From Nitrospinota bacterium (lineage in GTDB: Bacteria > Nitrospirota > Nitrospiria > Nitrospirales > UBA8639): a DNA stretch of 5,575 nucleotides. Positions 1 to 5,575 of the stretch are shown here, in pieces; position 1 is the first letter of the stretch; each line of letters starts with the position of its first letter. Location of the stretch: positions 1-5,575 of the forward strand of contig JADFRB010000160.1 in assembly GCA_022561525.1 (NCBI GenBank), given 5' to 3'. The translations under genes and the position numbers were made by a program. The notes below the pieces were generated by a model. That model was not told the origin of the DNA, made no database searches, and was given only the letters and a program-made list of their open reading frames with translations.

Positions 1-1086
1 GGCAAGTGCATGCCAAAACCTAGGGCCGTCACGTCGCTCAGCGCCGGCGAAGTGGGCTACTTTGTTGCGGGGATCAAGACCCTGGCGGATGTCAACATCG
101 GCGACACGGTGACGCTTTCGGCCAATCCGACGTCGCAACCGCTTCCCGGGTACAACCCGCCGCAGCAAATGGTATTCTGCGATTTTTTTTCGGCGATCGG
201 CACCACGACTGAACAGCTACGCACCGCGATGGAGAAGCTATGGCTCAACGACAGCTCCTTCTCCTATGCGCCCGCCACCAGCGATGCCCTGGGCATCGGG
301 TTCCGCTGCGGGTTTCTCGGGCTGCTTCACATGGAAATTATCCGTGAACGGTTGTATCGGGAATATGGGCTGGAATTAATCAGCACGGCGCCGACGGTCA
401 TTTATCGGGTCAAGACGGTAAAGGGGGAGCTCCTCACTATTGATAATCCCTCAAAATTGCCCGAGGCTGAGCAAATTGAGGTCATGGAGGAACCCTTTAT
501 TCAAGCCACGATAATTGCGCCGGAACGGTATGCCGGAAATATCATGGCCTTGTGCCAGGAACGTCGAGGCACGCAGGTCAGCATGCAATATTTGGATGCC
601 ACTCGCATTATTCTGGTCTATGAACTTCCACTCAATGAAATGGTACTTGATTTTTATGACAAGCTGAAATCTCGCACCCAAGGCTATGCGTCTTTCGATT
701 ATGAATTGGCCGACTATCGGGCCGCCGAATTAGTCAAGCTTGACCTCCTTCTCAATGGGGAAAACATTGATGCGCTTTCGTTTATCACCCATAAAGATAA
801 AGCCCAGCATCGAGGCCGCCAATTGGCCGAGAAGATGAAGGAATTGATCCCGAAACAAATGTTCGAGATTGTCATTCAAGCGGCTATTGGTAAACGGGTC
901 CTTGCCCGTGAGACGATTTCCGCCATAAAAAAGAATGTCACGGCCAAGTGTTATGGTGGCGACATCACGCGCAAAAGAAAATTGTGGGAGAAGCAAAAAG
1001 AAGGTAAAAAACGCATGAAACAAATAGGGCGAGTGGAAGTTCCGCAAGAAGCCTTTTTAGCTCTCCTCAAAGTGAAGGATGAATAA
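1..1086 (+). CDS. lepA: Elongation factor 4 (LepA/EF-4), C-terminal ~60%, truncated by the window start
   Basis: LepA is a ribosome-associated translational GTPase linked to back-translocation and 30S maturation. The reading frame is open to base 1, so the ATG at 10 is internal (methionine in [10 protein letters not shown]) and not the start. The 361 visible residues correspond to about residue 240 onward of the ~600-residue family, so the GTPase domain lies outside the window. Seen in order: the end of domain II ([21 protein letters not shown]), domain III with the hallmark [14 protein letters not shown] (fragment residues 100-113), an EF-G domain V-like part ([11 protein letters not shown]), and the LepA-specific C-terminal domain ([13 protein letters not shown] from residue 316, then [12 protein letters not shown] and [10 protein letters not shown]). 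The first ~333 bases are much richer in GC than the rest and carry unusual residues, such as [12 protein letters not shown] where the family usually has an EPE-type motif and GFG. lepB follows after 2 bp. Identity is very secure. Confidence 0.97.
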   Translation, partial: GKCMPKPRAVTSLSAGEVGYFVAGIKTLADVNIGDTVTLSANPTSQPLPGYNPPQQMVFCDFFSAIGTTTEQLRTAMEKLWLNDSSFSYAPATSDALGIGFRCGFLGLLHMEIIRERLYREYGLELISTAPTVIYRVKTVKGELLTIDNPSKLPEAEQIEVMEEPFIQATIIAPERYAGNIMALCQERRGTQVSMQYLDATRIILVYELPLNEMVLDFYDKLKSRTQGYASFDYELADYRAAELVKLDLLLNGENIDALSFITHKDKAQHRGRQLAEKMKELIPKQMFEIVIQAAIGKRVLARETISAIKKNVTAKCYGGDITRKRKLWEKQKEGKKRMKQIGRVEVPQEAFLALLKVKDE

Positions 1087-1088
1087 AC

Positions 1089-1856
1089 ATGGAGCATAAT
1101 TCGAATCCGCTTGATAGGACGGAGCCTTCCTCCACTGATAAGGATGCGTCGGTTGCGCCTTCGCCACCAACGGAAAAACGGCACACAGACTCTCAAACCA
1201 AGAAGTCCATTTGGCGAGAATATACCGAGGCCATCATCATCGCGATGATTTTGGCCTTTACCATTCGAGTGTTTTTCGTTCAAGCGTTTAAGATTCCATC
1301 CGGGTCTATGATTCCCAGTTTGCAAATCGGAGACCATATTTTAGTCAATAAAATGGCCTATGGCATTCAGTTGCCACAAGACTGTAAATTCGACATTTCG
1401 TTTCCCCCCATGACCTGTTATTCCACGAATTTACTCATTGAGTTTGATAACCCAGATCGCGGCGATGTGATTGTGTTTCGGTATCCAGAAGACGAAGAAA
1501 AAGATTTCATTAAACGAATCGTGGGTTTACCTGGCGATACCATCAAAATACGGAACAAGGTCATCTATGTGAATGGGAAACAACTTGACGATCAAGACTG
1601 GACCCAGCGGATTGATCCGGGGATTCTCGATGGCCGGATTACGCCACGCGACAATCTTGATCCTCTTACCGTTCCGCCCGACTCGTATTTCGTGATGGGC
1701 GATAATCGGGATCAAAGCCTGGACAGCCGATTTTGGGGCTATGTGCAAAAACACAAAATAAAAGGCCGCGCCTTCTTGGTTTATTGGTCTTGGAAAGGCC
1801 AGGGCTCAATATCCGAATGGGTCCGGTGGGACCGTATCGGAAAAATCATTAATTGA
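1089..1856 (+). CDS. lepB: Signal peptidase I
   Basis: This membrane serine protease removes signal peptides from exported preproteins on the outer face of the inner membrane. It has 255 residues. A hydrophilic Ser/Thr/Pro-rich cytoplasmic tail (1-44) precedes one membrane segment (about 46-66). The catalytic Ser73 lies in IPSGSMIPSL and the general-base Lys142 in FIKRIVGLPGD; GDVIVFRYPED precedes it and the conserved MGDNRDQSLDSRFWG box spans 203-216. Between the Ser box and the GDVIVF box is an insert holding Cys99 and Cys110, the only cysteines in the protein, which would face the periplasm and may form a disulfide. The start is supported by a GAAGGA Shine-Dalgarno sequence at 1074-1079, nine bases upstream and inside the end of lepA, so the pair is probably co-transcribed and coupled. 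lepA-lepB adjacency is a classic arrangement. Complete gene; secure call. Confidence 0.97.
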   Translation: MEHNSNPLDRTEPSSTDKDASVAPSPPTEKRHTDSQTKKSIWREYTEAIIIAMILAFTIRVFFVQAFKIPSGSMIPSLQIGDHILVNKMAYGIQLPQDCKFDISFPPMTCYSTNLLIEFDNPDRGDVIVFRYPEDEEKDFIKRIVGLPGDTIKIRNKVIYVNGKQLDDQDWTQRIDPGILDGRITPRDNLDPLTVPPDSYFVMGDNRDQSLDSRFWGYVQKHKIKGRAFLVYWSWKGQGSISEWVRWDRIGKIIN

Positions 1857-1883
1857 GCGCTGCTCAAAAAGGCCGCCAGCGGC

Positions 1884-1905
1884 GTTCTCGGGCTGTTCTC
1901 GGGCT
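1884..1905. repeat. Tandem duplication of an 11-bp unit inside the inverted-repeat element
   Basis: GTTCTCGGGCT occurs at 1884-1894 and again without a gap at 1895-1905, followed by GTTTTCG, which begins like a degenerate third copy. The two copies are identical, which suggests recent slippage duplication in a non-coding element. Confidence 0.85.
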
Positions 1906-1918
1906 GTTTTCGTGCTCA

Positions 1919-1932
1919 CGTACCAGAGTACG
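1919..1932. repeat. Short palindrome (CGTAC-CAGA-GTACG) near the centre of the element
   Basis: CGTAC at 1919-1923 and GTACG at 1928-1932 are perfect inverted repeats around a 4-base spacer. They lie near the middle of the larger inverted repeat, so a single-stranded or RNA copy could form a long outer stem capped by this inner hairpin. Confidence 0.6.
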
Positions 1933-1983
1933 CTCCGCTCGCAAATGGTCCTGCGGCCTTGCTGGACGACCTTTTTGAACAGC

Positions 1984-2088
1984 CCTCTTTCCATGTAATT
2001 TTCTAGAGTCATGGACAATAGAAAACAATTGGAAGTTTTTTAAATTATCAACAAACCCATTTGCCCTTTACCCTTAGGATTTCTTCTC
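1984..2088 (+). other. AT-rich leader upstream of rfaE1
   Basis: This 105-base stretch lies between the inverted-repeat element and the rfaE1 start. It is clearly AT-rich at about 1995-2065, as expected of a promoter region for the rfaE1-kdsB-pyrG block. I could not find a -35/-10 pair with normal spacing: TTGGAA (2029-2034) and TGGACA (2012-2017) are -35-like, and TAAATT (2041-2046) is -10-like, but the spacings do not fit. A weak inverted repeat, TTTTCTA (1999-2005) with TAGAAAA (2019-2025), spans a 13-base loop. The assignment as a promoter region rests on position and composition only. Confidence 0.4.
2076..2079 (+). promoter_or_regulatory. Ribosome binding site supporting the GTG start of rfaE1
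   Basis: AGGA at 2076-2079, nine bases before the GTG at 2089, is the only good Shine-Dalgarno match near the 5' end of this frame. The frame has a TAA stop at 2041-2043 and no ATG, GTG or TTG between that stop and 2089. The next in-frame ATG, at residue 47, would remove the conserved VIGDLMLD motif, so GTG is the most reasonable start. Confidence 0.65.
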
Positions 2089-3138
2089 GTGACCTCTTCA
2101 TCCAAAAAACGCTCCAGGATTAAGTACAAGAATGCGGGGCCATCCACACTCTCTGTTTCTCATCAGTCTCTTGAGCGCTATCTTCGCCGATTTCATCGTG
2201 GGCAGGTGCTGGTCATTGGCGATTTGATGCTTGATCATTTTATTTGGGGCGTGGTGAGTCGCATTTCCCCAGAAGCACCAGTTCCCGTGGTCCATGTTGA
2301 GCGTGAGTCGATGCGTCTAGGCGGTGCCGCCAATGTGTATAACAATGTATTGTCACTGGGGGGAAAGGCCGAAGTGTGTGGCGTGATTGGGCAAGATGAA
2401 AGCGGTCAGGCACTATTAAAGGAATTAGGGTTTCGACGACAGCGACACCCTGGGATCATTGTTGATGCCTCCCGTCCTACCACGCGAAAGGCACGCATTA
2501 TCGCACACAGTCAGCAAGTTGTTCGATACGATGTCGAACGGCGGGAGGACATTTCGCCTCAGGCGACTCGACGGATTGTGAAACATGTTGAATCCCGTTT
2601 GGGTTCGATTTCCTGCATGGTCATTTCCGATTACGCCAAGGGGGTCATTACTCCATCGTTGATGGCGCAAGTGGGTCAGTTGGCACGAAGCCGAAATATT
2701 CCCATCATTATTGACCCGAAAGTCGAGCATTTCCCTTACTATGCAGATGCGACAGTGCTGACTCCGAATCATATGGAAGCCCAACAGGCCGCCGGCCTGT
2801 CCGGTCATAACCATCAAGCCATTCATGACATTGGCCATTCATTACGCCAGAAGCTAGGGTGTGAGGCGGTCTTGGTGACACGCGGAGAGCAAGGCATGAG
2901 TCTCTGTGAAAGCAGCGGAGCGAGTTGGCATATTCCCACGATGGCGCGACAAGTTTATGATGTCACTGGTGCTGGGGATACGGTGGTCAGTACACTGGCG
3001 TTAGCCATGAGCGTCGGGGCATCGATCCAGGAAGCCTCAATTATGGCTAATTATGCAGCGGGGGTTGTGGTGGGTCTGGTAGGAACGGCGTCTATTACGA
3101 AAGCCCAGCTGAGAGAGGCGATTCACCACACTGTATGA
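2089..3138 (+). CDS. rfaE1: D-glycero-beta-D-manno-heptose-7-phosphate kinase (RfaE1, kinase domain of HldE)
   Basis: The enzyme phosphorylates heptose 7-phosphate at C1 to give the 1,7-bisphosphate, a cytoplasmic step towards the ADP-heptose used in the LPS inner core. It is a PfkB/ribokinase-family protein of 349 residues. Visible motifs are VIGDLMLDHFIWG (42-54), SRISPEAPVPVV (57-68), GGAAN (78-82), a DPK at 209-211, LTPN (224-227), VTRGEQGMSL, and DVTGAGDT, with the anion-hole glycines and the catalytic base Asp297. The match to the first half of E. coli HldE is close throughout. The second half of HldE (adenylyltransferase, with an HxGH motif) is absent, so that activity must be encoded elsewhere. 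A basic, Ser-rich extension of about 25-30 residues (KKRSRIKYKN) precedes the fold. The start codon is GTG. The stop overlaps the kdsB start as ATGA. Identity is secure. Confidence 0.95.
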   Translation: MTSSSKKRSRIKYKNAGPSTLSVSHQSLERYLRRFHRGQVLVIGDLMLDHFIWGVVSRISPEAPVPVVHVERESMRLGGAANVYNNVLSLGGKAEVCGVIGQDESGQALLKELGFRRQRHPGIIVDASRPTTRKARIIAHSQQVVRYDVERREDISPQATRRIVKHVESRLGSISCMVISDYAKGVITPSLMAQVGQLARSRNIPIIIDPKVEHFPYYADATVLTPNHMEAQQAAGLSGHNHQAIHDIGHSLRQKLGCEAVLVTRGEQGMSLCESSGASWHIPTMARQVYDVTGAGDTVVSTLALAMSVGASIQEASIMANYAAGVVVGLVGTASITKAQLREAIHHTV

Positions 3139-3896
3139 ATAAGGCACCCGTGACGATTGTCATTCCTGCTCGGTATGAGTCCTCTCGCTTTCCTGGAAAA
3201 CCCCTTGCCCAACTTGCGGGTAAGCCCCTTATTCAACATGTGTATGAACAGGCAATCTGTGTACCAAAGGTGGACCAGGTAATCGTGGCTACTGATGACT
3301 CTCGTATCCAACAGGCCGTTGAGAAATTTGGGGGAGTTGTACAGATAATCACCGCGCCATGCCGGACCGGCACCGACCGGGTTGCCGAGGTTGGCCGTTC
3401 GCTATCCAGTGAGGTAATCGTCAATTTGCAGGCTGATGAAATTTTACTCAATCCAGACATTTTGAATGACCTCATTGATCCGTTCCTTGCGGATACAGCC
3501 CCAATGGGAACGTTGAAACGACAAATTGAACATCAAGATGAATTTTTTCAACCGTCTGTAGTCAAAGTGGTGACAAACCAGGAGGGGATGGCGCTGTATT
3601 TTTCCCGCGCCTCGATTCCGCATACCCGAGATCAGGTTGTCCAGGGTCAGCCTGCCCCCTTTGCCTCAAGTCACGTGGGAGTGTATATTTTCAAACGAAC
3701 GACGTTATTACAGTTTGCCGAGCTACCCACGGGAAAACTGGAGGAAGCGGAGAAGCTAGAGCAATTACGAGCGTTGGAACATGGCATTCCCATCAAAGTA
3801 TGGGAAACCAAACAGCCGTCTCTGAGAATTGATACACCAGAGGACTTAGCTGAAGCGAATCGATCTTGGGAACGACTCATGGTCGAGGCAAGGTAG
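3135..3896 (+). CDS. kdsB: 3-deoxy-manno-octulosonate cytidylyltransferase (CMP-Kdo synthetase)
   Basis: KdsB couples Kdo to CTP, giving CMP-Kdo and pyrophosphate, so that Kdo can be added to lipid A in the cytoplasm. At 253 residues it is of normal length (E. coli about 248). Motifs: IPARYESSRFPGKPL (10-24) for nucleotide binding, IVATDD, CRTGTDRVAEV, VNLQADE (96-102) with metal-ligand candidate Asp101, VKVVTNQEGMALYFSRASIP, HVGVYIFKR, EKLEQLRALEHGIPI, and DTPEDL with the second metal-ligand candidate Asp233. The usual (V/L)QGDEP motif reads LQADEI here (Ala100 for Gly, Ile103 for Pro), which is unusual for the family; the acidic residues are kept. The ATG lies in the 4-nt ATGA overlap with the rfaE1 stop and has no close Shine-Dalgarno (GAGAGG is 16 bases away), which suggests translational coupling. 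The call is secure; the effect of the motif change is unknown. Confidence 0.95.
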   Translation: MNKAPVTIVIPARYESSRFPGKPLAQLAGKPLIQHVYEQAICVPKVDQVIVATDDSRIQQAVEKFGGVVQIITAPCRTGTDRVAEVGRSLSSEVIVNLQADEILLNPDILNDLIDPFLADTAPMGTLKRQIEHQDEFFQPSVVKVVTNQEGMALYFSRASIPHTRDQVVQGQPAPFASSHVGVYIFKRTTLLQFAELPTGKLEEAEKLEQLRALEHGIPIKVWETKQPSLRIDTPEDLAEANRSWERLMVEAR

Positions 3897-5525
<1,629 letters not shown>

Positions 5526-5575
5526 GAGAGCCTGTCCGAGATTCGCGATCGCCAAATCCCTTTTGTCATTTCGAG
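5526..5575. other. Non-coding tail after pyrG, cut by the window end
   Basis: The 50 bases after the pyrG stop contain no ATG or GTG start on the plus strand and no recognisable protein start. A GCGATCGC palindrome lies at 5545-5552. The final bases TGTCATTTCGAG look like the beginning of a common bacterial intergenic repeat (GTCATTxCGAGCG type), but the window ends before this can be tested. No terminator hairpin with a U-run is visible. Confidence 0.4.

Larger units (their letters stand above)
1859..1983. repeat. 125-bp inverted-repeat element between lepB and rfaE1
   Basis: The left arm, 1859-1880 (beginning GCTGCTCAAAAAGGCC), and the right arm, 1961-1983 (ending GACCTTTTTGAACAGC), are reverse complements over about 22 bp with two substitutions and one single-base gap. 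The interior is GC-rich and holds an 11-bp tandem duplication and a small palindrome. There is no convincing ORF inside. The element starts 2 bp after the lepB stop, so it could also form the 3' end of the lepA-lepB transcript. It is not a textbook intrinsic terminator, because the T5 tract lies within the outer stem and no U-run follows it. The layout resembles a dispersed non-autonomous intergenic repeat (MITE-like or REP-like). I recall similar sequences between genes of Nitrospira-type genomes but cannot verify this here. Confidence 0.75.

Noticed and set aside
10..12. ATG at 10 as the start of a 358-residue gene
   Set aside because: The frame is open to base 1 and the protein aligns from the middle of LepA, so this methionine is internal and the gene is cut by the window edge.
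730..1337. Minus-strand frames of 105 and 128 codons across the end of lepA and the start of lepB
   Set aside because: They run antisense to two well-supported genes, show no domain features and have no plausible ribosome binding context.
1947..1976. Intrinsic terminator (GGTC…GACC followed by TTTTT) after lepB
   Set aside because: The stem is only 4 bp with a long loop, and the T5 is part of the outer stem of the larger inverted repeat. It is too weak to call.
1806..2018. 70-codon minus-strand frame across the inverted-repeat element
   Set aside because: Most of it is repeat DNA plus the antisense of the lepB end. The composition is not protein-like and no family is recognised.
2012..2050. 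Sigma-70 promoter for rfaE1
   Set aside because: -35-like and -10-like hexamers exist, but none are spaced 15-19 bases apart, so no specific promoter is called.
5545..5552. GCGATCGC, the cyanobacterial HIP1 palindrome
   Set aside because: I noticed it only at this one site and the gene content does not suggest a cyanobacterium. A single 8-mer can occur by chance.
5532..5575. Possible kdsA start in the pyrG frame after the stop (…QIPFVIS)
   Set aside because: It vaguely recalls the KdsA N-terminus, but there is no ATG/GTG start, and the next codon (AG-) cannot give the expected Gly-Pro-Cys continuation.

Overview
The window is a compact stretch of housekeeping and envelope genes, all on the plus strand, from a Gram-negative bacterium that makes lipopolysaccharide (LPS). 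In order it holds the 3' part of lepA (elongation factor 4), lepB (signal peptidase I), a 232-bp intergenic region built around an inverted-repeat element, rfaE1 (heptose-7-phosphate kinase), kdsB (CMP-Kdo synthetase) and pyrG (CTP synthase). The last 50 bases have no assignable gene. No RNA gene, CRISPR array, transposase or defence gene is visible.

The genes form two transcription blocks. lepA and lepB are 2 bp apart. The repeat element starts 2 bp after the lepB stop and separates that pair from rfaE1-kdsB-pyrG. There rfaE1 and kdsB overlap by 4 nt (ATGA), and pyrG follows after 27 bp. The second block has a clear logic: RfaE1 makes an activated heptose precursor for the LPS inner core, KdsB consumes CTP to activate Kdo, and PyrG makes CTP. 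The lepA-lepB pair joins translation with cleavage of exported proteins.

On organism, Kdo and heptose genes require a Gram-negative-type outer membrane. The roughly 50% GC and the style of the intergenic repeat recall, from memory, the Nitrospirota (marine Nitrospira-like genomes). This is a tentative inference, not a demonstrated placement.

No new biological system is evident. The points most worth a second look are: an abrupt composition shift inside lepA (about 61% GC over the first 300 bases, then 52%, then 45%), accompanied by unusual residues in the GC-rich part; the 125-bp inverted-repeat element with an internal 11-bp tandem duplication; an altered QGDEP-type motif (QADEI) in KdsB; and a two-cysteine insert in LepB.
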